This document shows positions 29,018-38,367 of a stretch of 64,000 nucleotides of DNA, one piece after another; position 1 is the first letter of the stretch; every line of letters starts with the position of its first letter. Source of the stretch: Vibrio sp. LaRot3 (GTDB lineage Bacteria > Pseudomonadota > Gammaproteobacteria > Enterobacterales > Vibrionaceae); assembly GCF_027587025.1 (NCBI RefSeq), contig NZ_JAPPTI010000001.1, positions 1,420,457-1,484,456 of the forward strand. Direction: 5' to 3'. The position numbers and the translations under genes were made by a program. Under the pieces are notes generated by a model, which ran no database searches, was not told the origin of the DNA, and worked only from the letters and a program-made list of their open reading frames with translations.

Positions 29018-29441
29018 ATAAGCCTCTCTTCTCACGCTAATTACGCTGCGCAATAAATATCCTCATTCACGACTTACAACCGATTAATCTGTGACCTTGT
29101 TTCGGTTTTAGCCAAATTGTTTCGCTCTTTACGCTGCCATCGCTTTAAAAAATATCTAATCCACCAGCAAGAATGTTCACCCAATCGCTGAACACTCGTT
29201 TCAAAACTCGGCAATACTCGCATAATCATTCAAGACGAATAATCTTATCCGTGGTTGGGTATTTATTCACCCCTTGTTACTGTGACCATTTGCACACATC
29301 TTAAGCAAGCCATTCTATAACCTAGTTTTTGCAGAAAGTCTTCGCCACTCTGACTCATACTGAGCTCTGCGCTATAGCCCAATAATAAACCGCGAATTAT
29401 GGGTCAGATGTCTGCCAATCTAATGATTTAAGGACTAACAA
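29018..29441. other. Intergenic region without a recognised gene
   Basis: This is 424 bases between the TRIC gene hairpin and the DUF885 gene. I find no supported gene; one 44-codon frame at 29173-29307 has no Shine-Dalgarno. AAGGAC at 29430-29435 is the ribosome site for the next gene. The length leaves room for a promoter and regulator sites of the lipoprotein, none of which I can name. Confidence 0.5.
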
Positions 29442-31454
29442 ATGCAAAATAAATTTTCTTTGACCCTTTGCTCCGCTGTTGTCGCTTTAGCCATCACTGG
29501 CTGTGCGAACACCTCGACAACTCCTCCGTCTCAGCAACTGGATACGTTGCTGACCAACTATACCCAAGATATGCAAAACCTCGATAATTCGGAGTTTGGC
29601 ATCATCAACGATCAAATGGCGTCGGCGCGACAAAGCCTCGATCGAAGCTACTTAGAACAATTAAAACACGTTGATCGCAGCAAATTGACGGATGAAGAAA
29701 AAGTCTACTTCGACACATTCCGCTTTGACCGTGAAGTGGCGATTAGAGGAGCTTCATTTGCCAATGCTCGCTTTGGTAACCCCGATGTACCCGTCACCCA
29801 CTTTTACAATTACATGCAGTGGCATGCCGAAGAAGCTGGGGCTGCTATCCCAGAAACAACTGATGGTGAACCAACTTACCGACAACAACTAGAAAAATTG
29901 AATGACTACACATCATGGGTAAGAAACCTGCATAGCCAATACCATTTAGGTCAATTGCAACACATTCAATTGCCAAAAGTATTGGTCAATCGCTTCTATC
30001 AAAATAGCTTAGATACGATCGCAACCGACGATTACGCAATTTTGAAAGTAGGTTTACAAGATCTTAAGTCACGCACAGAATACAGCCCGAAATTCATTGC
30101 TGAGTATGACTCCGCCGTCAAGCAAGCCATTGGTGTAACGAAAGAGTTCCTGAACTACGTCCGCAGTGATTACGCGAAAACCGCTCGCGGTAAAGGGTCG
30201 CTTAACGACAAGCACATCGGCTGGGGCGATTTACCTAACGGTCAAGCTTGGTATCAATGGCATCTAGACAGAAACAGTACCACCGGTAAGTCAGCACAAG
30301 AGCTACATCAGATGGGTGAAAAACTCGTTGCTGATGCGAAAGCTGAGATGATTCGCGTGGCTAAGACGGTTGTGACTAAACGTGGTACAGAAGTCAAAGC
30401 CCTATTCCGCGAACCTGCAACCAAGAAAGTCACAATGCGGACATTTAAACTGGTTGATAAAAACGGTGACATCGACTTACCAGAGTTTTTTGCCTATCTC
30501 AATAGTGAGCAGTTCTTCTTTGGTAGAGATGGCCGTGACGTTTCAGGCACCGAACACGCGGAAGTATGTAAACAAGCCTCCAACCAATCAGCGTGTGAGA
30601 GCTCGCTACTGGATTACTACTCGTTCAAGGTTAACGCTAACGACGTCGTCGCTAGCTACTTTAAGACCATCCAAACGGATTACGCCATTGAGCCAACACC
30701 TGCCGGTGGTGAGCTATATGACGGCGTAGGCTCTTACGATGAAAATGTCTTCACTCTCAACACCAACCCAGACTACAGCCTGCAAAAATGGAATGTTTCT
30801 ACCCTATTGCTTCATGAAGCCGCGCCGGGACACCACTTCCAACATGCGTATTCAAAAGAATACCCGCCAGCGAATATCCCAGCTTACATGGATGATATTT
30901 GGTACACCGCTTACGGTGAAGGTTGGGCACTTTACACTGAGTGGCTAGGTATTGAGATGGGGATCTATGGTGAACTTAACCAACAAGGTCAACCTACCTT
31001 TATTAATGGCAAAGGGATGTGTTTGGCAGACCTTGATTACAGTGAGTTCCAAGGCGGTATCTATACCGATGAAGAAGAGTGTAACGCCCTACAATACTTT
31101 GGTAGTTTAAACGAAGCACAGCTGCGCAACATGCGTTTAGCCGTTGATACGGGTATCCACGCGAAGGGTTGGAGCATTCAACAAGCTCGTGATTACATGC
31201 GTGCGAACTCTGCTTTAGGTGATGGTGATATTGAATCTGAAAGCTACCGTTACGCAGCTCACGTAGGTCAAGCTGTCTCTTACAAATCTGGCTTCTTAGT
31301 GATCAAAGAGATGTTAGATAAAGCGCAGGCCGAGCTAGGTGATAAGTTTGATTATGCCGAGTTCCACCACCAACTGCTTAGTTATGGTCAACAACCAATG
31401 GAAGTGGTCGAAGAGAACGTTAAAAACTGGATCGCATCCAAACAATCCAAATAA
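29442..31454 (+). CDS. DUF885 family lipoprotein, putative metallopeptidase
   Basis: This is a 670-aa lipoprotein with lipobox ITGC (Cys at about residue 21). The DUF885 core contains LLLHEAAPGHHFQH at about residues 455-468 and AYGEGWALYTEWLG downstream, giving two histidines plus a glutamate in the layout of a zinc peptidase (HExxxGHH type). It is probably a periplasmic or outer-membrane-anchored peptidase; the substrate is unknown. It is monocistronic, with AAGGAC before the ATG and a bidirectional terminator after it. It is an accessory insert before aroC. Confidence 0.85.
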   Translation: MQNKFSLTLCSAVVALAITGCANTSTTPPSQQLDTLLTNYTQDMQNLDNSEFGIINDQMASARQSLDRSYLEQLKHVDRSKLTDEEKVYFDTFRFDREVAIRGASFANARFGNPDVPVTHFYNYMQWHAEEAGAAIPETTDGEPTYRQQLEKLNDYTSWVRNLHSQYHLGQLQHIQLPKVLVNRFYQNSLDTIATDDYAILKVGLQDLKSRTEYSPKFIAEYDSAVKQAIGVTKEFLNYVRSDYAKTARGKGSLNDKHIGWGDLPNGQAWYQWHLDRNSTTGKSAQELHQMGEKLVADAKAEMIRVAKTVVTKRGTEVKALFREPATKKVTMRTFKLVDKNGDIDLPEFFAYLNSEQFFFGRDGRDVSGTEHAEVCKQASNQSACESSLLDYYSFKVNANDVVASYFKTIQTDYAIEPTPAGGELYDGVGSYDENVFTLNTNPDYSLQKWNVSTLLLHEAAPGHHFQHAYSKEYPPANIPAYMDDIWYTAYGEGWALYTEWLGIEMGIYGELNQQGQPTFINGKGMCLADLDYSEFQGGIYTDEEECNALQYFGSLNEAQLRNMRLAVDTGIHAKGWSIQQARDYMRANSALGDGDIESESYRYAAHVGQAVSYKSGFLVIKEMLDKAQAELGDKFDYAEFHHQLLSYGQQPMEVVEENVKNWIASKQSK

Positions 31455-31471
31455 CGCTTCGGTGCAATAAA

Positions 31472-31497
31472 AAACGGCTCCTAACTAGGAGCCGTTT
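31472..31497. terminator. Bidirectional terminator between the DUF885 gene and aroC
   Basis: AAACGGCTCCTA/TAGGAGCCGTTT is a 12-bp stem with T-rich sequence on both sides. Confidence 0.85.
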
Positions 31498-31513
31498 CTA
31501 TATTCACTTGCGG

Positions 31514-32599
31514 TTAAATCTGTGGCGTTTCAGTGCTTACGCCATGATTTTGGCCTCGGTGGCGTAGCAGATGATCCATGACCACAATCGCTAGCATCGC
31601 TTCTGCAATTGGCACAGCGCGAATACCAACACATGGGTCATGACGCCCTTTAGTGATCAACTCCGTTGGCTCACCTTGGCGGTTAATCGTCTCACCCGGT
31701 ACGGTAATACTTGATGTCGGCTTCAAAGCAATGTTCGCGACAATTTCTTGTCCGGTAGAGATACCACCTAAAATACCACCAGCATGGTTACTGCCAAAAC
31801 CTTGAGGCGACAAGGTATCACGATGCTCACTGCCCTTCTGGCTTACCACATCAAAGCCATCACCAATCTCAACACCTTTTACCGCGTTGATACTCATTAA
31901 CGCATGAGCGATATCGGCATCTAGGCGATCAAAGACTGGCTCACCTAACCCAACCGGCACATTGGTGGCAACAACTTGGATCTTAGCTCCGATTGAATCA
32001 CCTTGCTTTTTCAGATCGCGAATGAGCTGATCAAATTCATCCACTTTGCTCGCATCTGGGCTAAAGAATGGGTTGTTTTCAATTTCATTCCAATCCACTG
32101 TCTCAATAGAAACGTCACCCATTTGCGAAAGATAAGCGCGAATTTCAACACCGAACTCTTGCTTTAAGTACTGTTTAGCAATCGCACCGGCTGCCACTCG
32201 CATTGCGGTTTCACGTGCGGAAGAACGACCACCGCCTCGGTAATCACGTTGACCGTACTTTTGATGATAAGTGTAATCAGCATGTCCCGGACGGAACTTG
32301 TCTTTGATGTCTGAATAATCTTTTGAACGTTGATCGGTATTCTCGATCAATAGGCCAATTGAAGTACCGGTGGTTTTACCTTCAAATACGCCCGATAGGA
32401 TTTTGACTTGGTCTGGTTCACGACGCGCAGTGGTATAACGCGAAGTACCTGGTCTGCGACGATCTAAGTCGACTTGAATCATTTCTTCATTAATTTCTAA
32501 CCCCGGAGGGCAACCGTCGACGATACATCCTAGTGCGATACCGTGACTTTCTCCGAATGTTGTCACTCGAAAGTGTTGTCCGATACTATTTCCTGCCAT
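31514..32599 (-). CDS. aroC: Chorismate synthase AroC
   Basis: AroC converts 5-enolpyruvylshikimate-3-phosphate to chorismate using reduced FMN, the last shared step to aromatic amino acids, folate and quinones. It starts [20 protein letters not shown], the family N-terminal signature, and includes [19 protein letters not shown] and the late signature [17 protein letters not shown]. At 361 aa it matches E. coli. A roughly 155-bp gap after the prmB terminator should hold its own promoter. Confidence 0.97.
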   Translation of the reverse strand: MAGNSIGQHFRVTTFGESHGIALGCIVDGCPPGLEINEEMIQVDLDRRRPGTSRYTTARREPDQVKILSGVFEGKTTGTSIGLLIENTDQRSKDYSDIKDKFRPGHADYTYHQKYGQRDYRGGGRSSARETAMRVAAGAIAKQYLKQEFGVEIRAYLSQMGDVSIETVDWNEIENNPFFSPDASKVDEFDQLIRDLKKQGDSIGAKIQVVATNVPVGLGEPVFDRLDADIAHALMSINAVKGVEIGDGFDVVSQKGSEHRDTLSPQGFGSNHAGGILGGISTGQEIVANIALKPTSSITVPGETINRQGEPTELITKGRHDPCVGIRAVPIAEAMLAIVVMDHLLRHRGQNHGVSTETPQI

Positions 32600-32754
32600 T
32601 GCTTCCTCAATTTACACCCGCAAATACTCTTGTTTGCTAGTGTTGTTCCTATTGTTCGTGGATTCATAGTGGCTTTATTACGATTTGATGTAAAGCCCTA
32701 AACCACAACTAATTGCTAACTAATTTTCAACCCAAGTAGTAAACGACAGACAAT

Positions 32755-32784
32755 AAAAAACGCCATGCACTTGGCATGGCGTTT
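32755..32784 (-). terminator. Intrinsic terminator of prmB
   Basis: AAACGCCATGC/GCATGGCGTTT with T6 read leftward separates prmB from aroC. Confidence 0.85.
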
Positions 32785-32808
32785 ATTAATATACAGCGAT
32801 TAAGCCTA

Positions 32809-33741
32809 TTAATCTTTGTATAGCGAGAACTCATCTGCGCATGCAACTAACTGGTCGCGTGTCAGCATGAATACACCGTGGCCGCCGTTTTCAAACTCGA
32901 TCCAAGTGAATGGAATCTCTGGGTATTGCTCCATCATGTGGATCATTGAGTTACCCACTTCGCAGATTAAAATACCATCGTCAGTTAAGTAGTCCGGCGC
33001 GTTAGCTAGGATACGACGAACCAACTTAAGGCCATCAGTACCTGCTGCTAGGCCCAGCTCTGGTTCGTGAGTGAACTCATCTGGCAAGCTGTTCATGTCT
33101 TCTTCGTCCACATATGGTGGGTTCGACACGATTAGGTTGTACTTCTCATTTGGTAAATCACGGAACAGATCTGAACGGATAGGGAAAACTTGTTGTTCCA
33201 TACCGTGGTCTTGAACATTTTGCTCAGCCACTTGTAGTGCGTCTGTTGAGATATCAATCGCGTCTACTTCTGCTTCAGGGAAAGCATGAGCACAAGCAAT
33301 CGCAATACAACCACTACCGGTACACAAATCCATGATGCGCTCTGGCTGTTCAATCAACCAAGGTTGGAACTCTGCTTGAATCAGTTCACCGATTGGGGAA
33401 CGAGGCACAAGTACGCGCTCATCAACGAAGAACTCTAGACCACAGAACCAAGCACGGTTAGTTAGGTATGCGGTTGGCGTGCGCTCATTAATACGCTTCA
33501 CTACACGCTCGACAATACGCATACGCTCACTAGTGGTTAGGCGAGAGTTCAATACGTGTGGAGGCACATCGATTGGCAAGTAAAGGGTTGGCAAGACAAG
33601 CTGAACAGCTTCATCCCACGCGTTATCCGTGCCGTGACCATAAAATAGGTTCGCTGCATTAAAGCGGCTCACAGTCCAACGGATCATATCTTGAAGCGAG
33701 TGAAGTTCTGAAACCGCTTCTTCTACAAAAATCTTATCCAA
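32809..33741 (-). CDS. prmB: Ribosomal protein L3 N5-glutamine methyltransferase PrmB
   Basis: PrmB methylates a glutamine of ribosomal protein L3. It has the SAM-binding motif [10 protein letters not shown] (138-147) and the N-glutamine methyltransferase motif SNPPY (206-210). At 310 aa it is of family length. The start is a TTG at 33741 preceded by GGAGG at a 5-base spacing, an unusually good Shine-Dalgarno that makes the rare start credible; no nearby ATG gives a full N-terminus. It is divergent from smrB. Confidence 0.95.
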   Translation of the reverse strand: MDKIFVEEAVSELHSLQDMIRWTVSRFNAANLFYGHGTDNAWDEAVQLVLPTLYLPIDVPPHVLNSRLTTSERMRIVERVVKRINERTPTAYLTNRAWFCGLEFFVDERVLVPRSPIGELIQAEFQPWLIEQPERIMDLCTGSGCIAIACAHAFPEAEVDAIDISTDALQVAEQNVQDHGMEQQVFPIRSDLFRDLPNEKYNLIVSNPPYVDEEDMNSLPDEFTHEPELGLAAGTDGLKLVRRILANAPDYLTDDGILICEVGNSMIHMMEQYPEIPFTWIEFENGGHGVFMLTRDQLVACADEFSLYKD

Positions 33742-33814
33742 AATTGCCTCCGAAAAGCGCTACAATACTGCCAAACCATTTATTTATTAATCGTTATAAA
33801 CGTATTTATTTCCC

Positions 33815-34345
33815 ATGAGCTCAAAAGACACCGAAGCCGATGACGAATTTGCCCTCTTTAGGGATGCAGTACAAGGCGTAAAAAAGTTGCCACAGGATAC
33901 CATAGTCCAGCAACCAAAAAAAAATACAAAGCACAAAGAAATCACTCGAAGTGGTCGCGAAGCAGCCGATTCTGAGTTTTATTTCTCAGATGAGTTTGTT
34001 CCGCTCCTCAATGAAGAGGGCCCAACCCGTTATGCGCGTGATGACGTCTCTACTTATGAGGTCAAAAGACTGCGCCGCGGTGTATATGTTCCGGACGTAT
34101 TCTTGGACATGCACGGCATGACTCAGCAAGAAGCGAAGCGTGAATTAGGCGCGATGATCGCTTACTGCATTAAGAACGAGATTTCTTGTGCCTGTGTTCA
34201 ACATGGCATTGGCAAACACATCCTCAAGCAAAAAGCGCCATTATGGTTAGCACAGCATCCGGATGTCATGGCCTTCCACCAAGCACCACTTGAGTTTGGT
34301 GGTGATGGAGCACTGCTGGTATTACTTTCTATTCCAGAGAAGTAA
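33815..34345 (+). CDS. smrB: Ribosome rescue endonuclease SmrB
   Basis: SmrB cleaves mRNA between collided ribosomes to start rescue. The C-terminal Smr domain shows Asp98-Met-His100-Gly (LDMHG, in place of the common DLHG) and HGIGKH at 130-135; both catalytic positions (D and H) are kept. The N-terminal helix that contacts the ribosome lies in residues 1-30. At 176 aa it is normal. It is divergent from prmB, as in E. coli, and followed by a bidirectional terminator. Confidence 0.93.
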   Translation: MSSKDTEADDEFALFRDAVQGVKKLPQDTIVQQPKKNTKHKEITRSGREAADSEFYFSDEFVPLLNEEGPTRYARDDVSTYEVKRLRRGVYVPDVFLDMHGMTQQEAKRELGAMIAYCIKNEISCACVQHGIGKHILKQKAPLWLAQHPDVMAFHQAPLEFGGDGALLVLLSIPEK

Positions 34346-34362
34346 CCACTTACTGCATAAAC

Positions 34363-34396
34363 AAAATAGGGAATCATGTTTGATTCCCTATTTTTT
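34363..34396. terminator. Bidirectional terminator between smrB and flhB
   Basis: AAATAGGGAATCA-TGTT-TGATTCCCTATTT, with T runs on both sides, ends smrB and the long flagellar transcript arriving from the right. Confidence 0.9.
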
Positions 34397-34398
34397 GT

Positions 34399-35535
34399 TT
34401 AATTGTCTTGCCTTAAATCTGGCGGAATTGGTAAATCACCACCTTTCAAGGTCGGCCTCTCACCACCACGCTTACGATATTGTTTAAGCTGGAAGACATA
34501 CGCCAACACTTGGGCTACCGCGGTAAACAGGCCATCGGGGATTTCTTGCTCTAGCTCGGTAGAATGATAGAGAGCACGAGCTAACGGTGGTGCTGGCACA
34601 ATGTAGATATCATGCTCGCGGGCGATTTCACGAATCTTCATCGCCATATGGTCGACACCTTTGGCTACCACAATCGGGGCTTTATCGGTTTTCTGGTTGT
34701 AACGCAGAGCGACCGAGAAGTGCTCCGGGTTGGTGACAATAACATCCGCTTGCGGCACTTCGGCCATCATACGGCGTTGAGCTGCTTCCCTTTGCAACAT
34801 ACGAATACGCCCTTTCACCTCTGGCTTACCTTCGGTGTCTTTGTATTCGTCTTTCACTTCCTGCTTGGTCATTTTTAATTGGTTCGCGTGTTGCCAAATC
34901 TGAAATGGGATATCAATCGCGACCACCACCAGTAAAGAACAGCTAATCAATAGGATAAAATTGAGCAGTATATCGAGCGCGTGGAAGATGTTTTGCGGGA
35001 ATACATCTAAGCTCAGTTGGAACAAATCTTCTTTCGCCGCTTCAATCAGATAAAAAGCCACACCTGACACTAGTGATACTTTTAAGATTGATTTAATCAG
35101 CTCAACCCAACTTTGCATCCCCACCATACGCTTTAAGCCGCTCAGTGGGTTCATCTTAGAAAGCTTAGGCATGGCCGCTTCTGCTGAGAAACTAATACCA
35201 CCCACGCCTGCAGCACCAATTAATGCTGCGATAAACAGAGTAAGAAGAATCAGTAACAGAGGAAGAATAAGAGCGCCTAAAGAGCCTAAAGCAATATCAA
35301 ACAGTTTGGTCTGATCGAAGATCTCTTCACGTTGCAGATTGAATAAACGCCCCATGATATTAAATAGCGCGCGCGCCAAACCCTCGCCAAACCACATCAA
35401 GGCGACTGAACCTACAACCAATACTGAAACCGACGCTAACTCTTTTGACCTTGCAACCTGCCCTTTTTCACGAGCCTGTTGCAAGCGTCTGGGCGTGGCG
35501 TCTTCGGTGCGTTCTTGACCGTCTGACTCTGCCAA
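34399..35535 (-). CDS. flhB: Flagellar export switch protein FlhB
   Basis: FlhB sits beside the export gate and switches substrate class from hook to filament after autocleavage of its cytoplasmic tail. It has four membrane helices (about 35-55, 88-112, 145-165 and 185-210) and the cleavage site at 269-272, which reads NPEH instead of the usual NPTH. The start is a TTG with AGGAG six bases upstream. At 378 aa it is the normal length. It is the last gene of the fliK-to-flhB transcript; flhA, flhF and flhG are not in the window. Confidence 0.96.
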   Translation of the reverse strand: MAESDGQERTEDATPRRLQQAREKGQVARSKELASVSVLVVGSVALMWFGEGLARALFNIMGRLFNLQREEIFDQTKLFDIALGSLGALILPLLLILLTLFIAALIGAAGVGGISFSAEAAMPKLSKMNPLSGLKRMVGMQSWVELIKSILKVSLVSGVAFYLIEAAKEDLFQLSLDVFPQNIFHALDILLNFILLISCSLLVVVAIDIPFQIWQHANQLKMTKQEVKDEYKDTEGKPEVKGRIRMLQREAAQRRMMAEVPQADVIVTNPEHFSVALRYNQKTDKAPIVVAKGVDHMAMKIREIAREHDIYIVPAPPLARALYHSTELEQEIPDGLFTAVAQVLAYVFQLKQYRKRGGERPTLKGGDLPIPPDLRQDN

Positions 35536-35580
35536 CTCAGTCTCCTGTGACTTTTAGTACCATAACTTCAAAAGTATGGA

Positions 35581-36363
35581 CTAACAATTTAAGCGAATAA
35601 AGCGACATACTTGCTGCTCACCCTGCAACCAGATCAGCTCGTAATGGGTAAACAGACCGCCAATAATATACCAACATAAAAGCAGGCCCACGATCAGAGC
35701 AAACGCAAAACCTAACGAGAAAATGTTTAACTGTGGCGCAGCACGCGTCATGACACCGAACGATAAGTTAATCGTTAATAGAGCAATGATGCCTGACAAG
35801 GACATACTAAGCGCAAGCTGGAACATCGTCCCTAGCCATAACGCCAACTCACGAAAATCCACCGCATTTAGCTTACCAATCCCAATAGGTAATGACTGGA
35901 AGCTCAACACCACCAGCATCAGCATCTTCAAATGACCGTCGGTGGCCAAAAAGAACATGGTGGCCAAAAACATAAATAACTGACCAAGCAACGGCGTGTT
36001 TTGGCCATTGGCAGGGTCAACCATGGATGCGAAACCTAAGCTCGATTGCATACCCAATATCTGACCTAAGATGACAAACGTTTGGATCATAAATTGCGTC
36101 ACGGTACCCATGGCTACACCAATAATGATCTGCTCAAGCAGTACCATAAAGCCTTCAAAAGAAAGCAACTCGATAGATTGAGGGACAGCCGGTATCGCCG
36201 GCATGACTGCCAAGGTGATCGCTAGGCCGAGATAGAGCCTAATTCGAGTTGAAACAAAGCGCGCCCCAGTTACCGACATCACCATCAGCATGGCGGCAAT
36301 ACGGGTGTAAGGCCAAAAATAGTTGGCTATCCAGTCTAGGACGACGCTTGCAGGGTACTCCAT
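35581..36363 (-). CDS. fliR: Flagellar export gate protein FliR
   Basis: FliR combines with FliP5 and FliQ4 to build the helical export gate inside the MS ring. It is a 260-aa hydrophobic protein with six or so helices, starting with YFWPYTRIAAMLMVMSVTGARFVSTR, where the R-x-x-x-M pattern is typical. SLGFASMVDPANGQNTPLLGQL matches the conserved plug-region segment. It lies 8 bp after fliQ, in operon with fliP, fliQ and flhB. Confidence 0.95.
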   Translation of the reverse strand: MEYPASVVLDWIANYFWPYTRIAAMLMVMSVTGARFVSTRIRLYLGLAITLAVMPAIPAVPQSIELLSFEGFMVLLEQIIIGVAMGTVTQFMIQTFVILGQILGMQSSLGFASMVDPANGQNTPLLGQLFMFLATMFFLATDGHLKMLMLVVLSFQSLPIGIGKLNAVDFRELALWLGTMFQLALSMSLSGIIALLTINLSFGVMTRAAPQLNIFSLGFAFALIVGLLLCWYIIGGLFTHYELIWLQGEQQVCRFIRLNC

Positions 36364-36371
36364 TAGAGCTC

Positions 36372-36641
36372 CTAATAAAGTACCTGAGGTAGACGCTCAA
36401 TGATGGAGTAGAAATACTCAGTCATCATAGTCGTCATCATGTGCGCAAAAAACATCAGCGCCAGCAAGGTCACCACCAAACGTGGCAAGAAACTTAGGGT
36501 TTGTTCGTTAATCGAAGTTGCCGCTTGGAATATCGCCACCACCAAACCAATCAAAAGGCTAGGAATGATAATGGCGCAGACCATGATCAACACCATCCAG
36601 AGTGCATCACGGAATAGCTCAACGAACATTTCAGGAGTCAT
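36372..36641 (-). CDS. fliQ: Flagellar export gate protein FliQ
   Basis: This is an 89-aa protein with two membrane helices (about 15-38 and 50-75), starting MTPEMFVELFRDALWMVLI and containing the conserved FQAATSINEQTLSFLP. It is a component of the FliPQR gate. The spacing to fliP (12 bp) and fliR (8 bp) indicates tight operon packing. The length is exactly typical. Confidence 0.95.
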   Translation of the reverse strand: MTPEMFVELFRDALWMVLIMVCAIIIPSLLIGLVVAIFQAATSINEQTLSFLPRLVVTLLALMFFAHMMTTMMTEYFYSIIERLPQVLY

Positions 36642-36653
36642 AGGCTTCTCCCG

Positions 36654-37526
36654 CTACAAGGCAAAACTGCCGGCCAAGGTGGACAATATCAAGTTCCAAC
36701 CATCAACCAGTACAAACAGCATTAACTTAAATGGCAAAGATACGATCATTGGCGAAAGCATCATCATACCCATCGCCATCAATACTGAGGCCACCACCAA
36801 GTCGATAATCAAAAACGGTAAGAACAGCATAAAGCCTATCTGGAAGGCGGTTTTCAACTCAGAGGTGATAAATGCCGGAATCAATACGGCCATCGATACG
36901 TCTTCTGGTGCTGTTGCAGTTGAACCTGAGATGTTAACGAAGGTTTCTAAGTCTTTCACTCGGGTTTGTTTTAACATGAAATCCTTCATCGGGATCTGAG
37001 CTAAATCGAACGCCTGACGCGCTGAAATCTGCTCATTAATGTATGGCTGAATCGCCGTATCATTCACCTTGTTAAGGACTGGCGACATGATAAAGAAGGT
37101 CAGAAATATTGCGATGCCGATGATCACTTGGTTAGATGGTGTCTGTTGTAAACCCATTGCCTGACGCAATATCGACATCACCACCACAATACGAGTAAAA
37201 GAAGTCATCAAAATAACCATGGCAGGCAAGAAGCCAAGCATGGTCATCAACGCAAGGATTTGCAGGTTTATTGAGTAATCTTCACTACCATCTGGGTTGG
37301 TAGTCATGGTTAAAGCAGGGATACCGCCACTGCCACCAGTGATGGTGCTGGTCGATATGGTTTTAGCTGAACCTTGCTCTTGCTCCATGGCACTCACGGT
37401 AACTGAGTTAGAAGCGACATTACTGTTCACTGGGGTATCAAGCTCTTCCTGTGCCAATACGCTGGTTGAGAACAAGGCTAATACCAAGCTCAACAACAGG
37501 GAAGATAATGCGTTATTTTTTATCAT
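36654..37526 (-). CDS. fliP: Flagellar export gate protein FliP
   Basis: FliP forms the pentameric core of the export gate. It is 290 aa with a signal-peptide-like N-terminus and membrane segments such as [20 protein letters not shown], followed by the conserved [42 protein letters not shown] near the C-terminus matches the family. An extended Ser/Thr-rich periplasmic region (about 25-80) precedes the core. Its start overlaps the fliO end by 14 bp. Confidence 0.96.
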   Translation of the reverse strand: MIKNNALSSLLLSLVLALFSTSVLAQEELDTPVNSNVASNSVTVSAMEQEQGSAKTISTSTITGGSGGIPALTMTTNPDGSEDYSINLQILALMTMLGFLPAMVILMTSFTRIVVVMSILRQAMGLQQTPSNQVIIGIAIFLTFFIMSPVLNKVNDTAIQPYINEQISARQAFDLAQIPMKDFMLKQTRVKDLETFVNISGSTATAPEDVSMAVLIPAFITSELKTAFQIGFMLFLPFLIIDLVVASVLMAMGMMMLSPMIVSLPFKLMLFVLVDGWNLILSTLAGSFAL

Positions 37527-37917
37527 TCTTCTTTAAAAGCTGAGTCAGTTGATTTGCAAACGGACTGGATGCCAGCTCCTCCTGAGACAAAGGTTTTTCC
37601 AGTTTAGAGATTAATTGAATCGCTTGTGGAGTTACCCCCACCAAGAACTGCTCTTCACCTGCTTGAACGATGATGATTCGCTCGCGAGTGCCCACCGCAA
37701 CTTGCCTTACTACGCTTAAACCATTCTGATTACCTAGCGCTGGCATGCGCATCCGTTTCAGCAACCAAGCTAACAATAAGATAAGAGCTAAAACGAACAA
37801 GAGCGACCCAAAGGTGGTCGCCCAATCTAGTTGGCTGGTAGGAGCCGTAGGAGCCGCTAAAGCCGCTGAAGAAAACAGGGGCGAAAGCAGTAAAAGCGAT
37901 AATGCTTTCCTGTTCAT
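37513..37917 (-). CDS. fliO: Flagellar assembly protein FliO
   Basis: FliO assists assembly of the FliP ring. It is 134 aa with an N-terminal signal-like segment, a membrane helix at about residues 33-53 ([19 protein letters not shown]) and the cytoplasmic core [19 protein letters not shown] that defines the family. It lies 3 bp from fliN and overlaps fliP by 14 bp. The poor conservation typical of FliO is why identity rests partly on context. Confidence 0.92.
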   Translation of the reverse strand: MNRKALSLLLLSPLFSSAALAAPTAPTSQLDWATTFGSLLFVLALILLLAWLLKRMRMPALGNQNGLSVVRQVAVGTRERIIIVQAGEEQFLVGVTPQAIQLISKLEKPLSQEELASSPFANQLTQLLKKNDKK

Positions 37918-37920
37918 AGG

Positions 37921-38331
37921 CTACCTTAGCTTCTTAATACGCTCTGTTTGGCTAATTACATCCGTCAAGCGAATACCGAACTTATCGTTCACCACAACCA
38001 CTTCGCCGTGCGCAATCAGAGTACCGTTTACGAGTACATCCAACGATTCACCAGCTAGACGCTCAAGCTCAACCACTGAGCCTTGGTTCAGTTGCAGTAA
38101 GTTACGAATACTGATTTGCGAGCGACCGACTTCCATCGAAATCGTTACAGGGATATCTAAAATGGTATCGAGTTTACGACGCTCATCATCAGAAATTGGC
38201 GAAGACGTATCTTCTAGCTCATCCAGTTGCGCTGACATTACTTCATCAACATCAATCTCTGGAGCGCTTGGATCTTCACCTAACGCGGCTGCCCATTCGT
38301 CAGCCAGTTTTTGGTCGTCACTTGGTTCCAT
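37921..38331 (-). CDS. fliN: Flagellar motor switch protein FliN
   Basis: FliN forms the bottom of the C-ring with FliM and binds FliH during export. It is 136 aa; the acidic N-terminal tail (1-50) is followed by the SpoA domain (LDTILDIPVTISMEVGRSQI through IRLTDVISQTERI). The length is normal. It lies between fliM (36 bp) and fliO. Confidence 0.96.
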   Translation of the reverse strand: MEPSDDQKLADEWAAALGEDPSAPEIDVDEVMSAQLDELEDTSSPISDDERRKLDTILDIPVTISMEVGRSQISIRNLLQLNQGSVVELERLAGESLDVLVNGTLIAHGEVVVVNDKFGIRLTDVISQTERIKKLR

Positions 38332-38367
38332 ACCTAATACCTATTTACCTGATATTTATCTAATGTC

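Noticed and set aside
29173..29307. 44-codon frame in the gap before the DUF885 gene
   Set aside because: No Shine-Dalgarno, no recognisable features, and it ends far from any gene.
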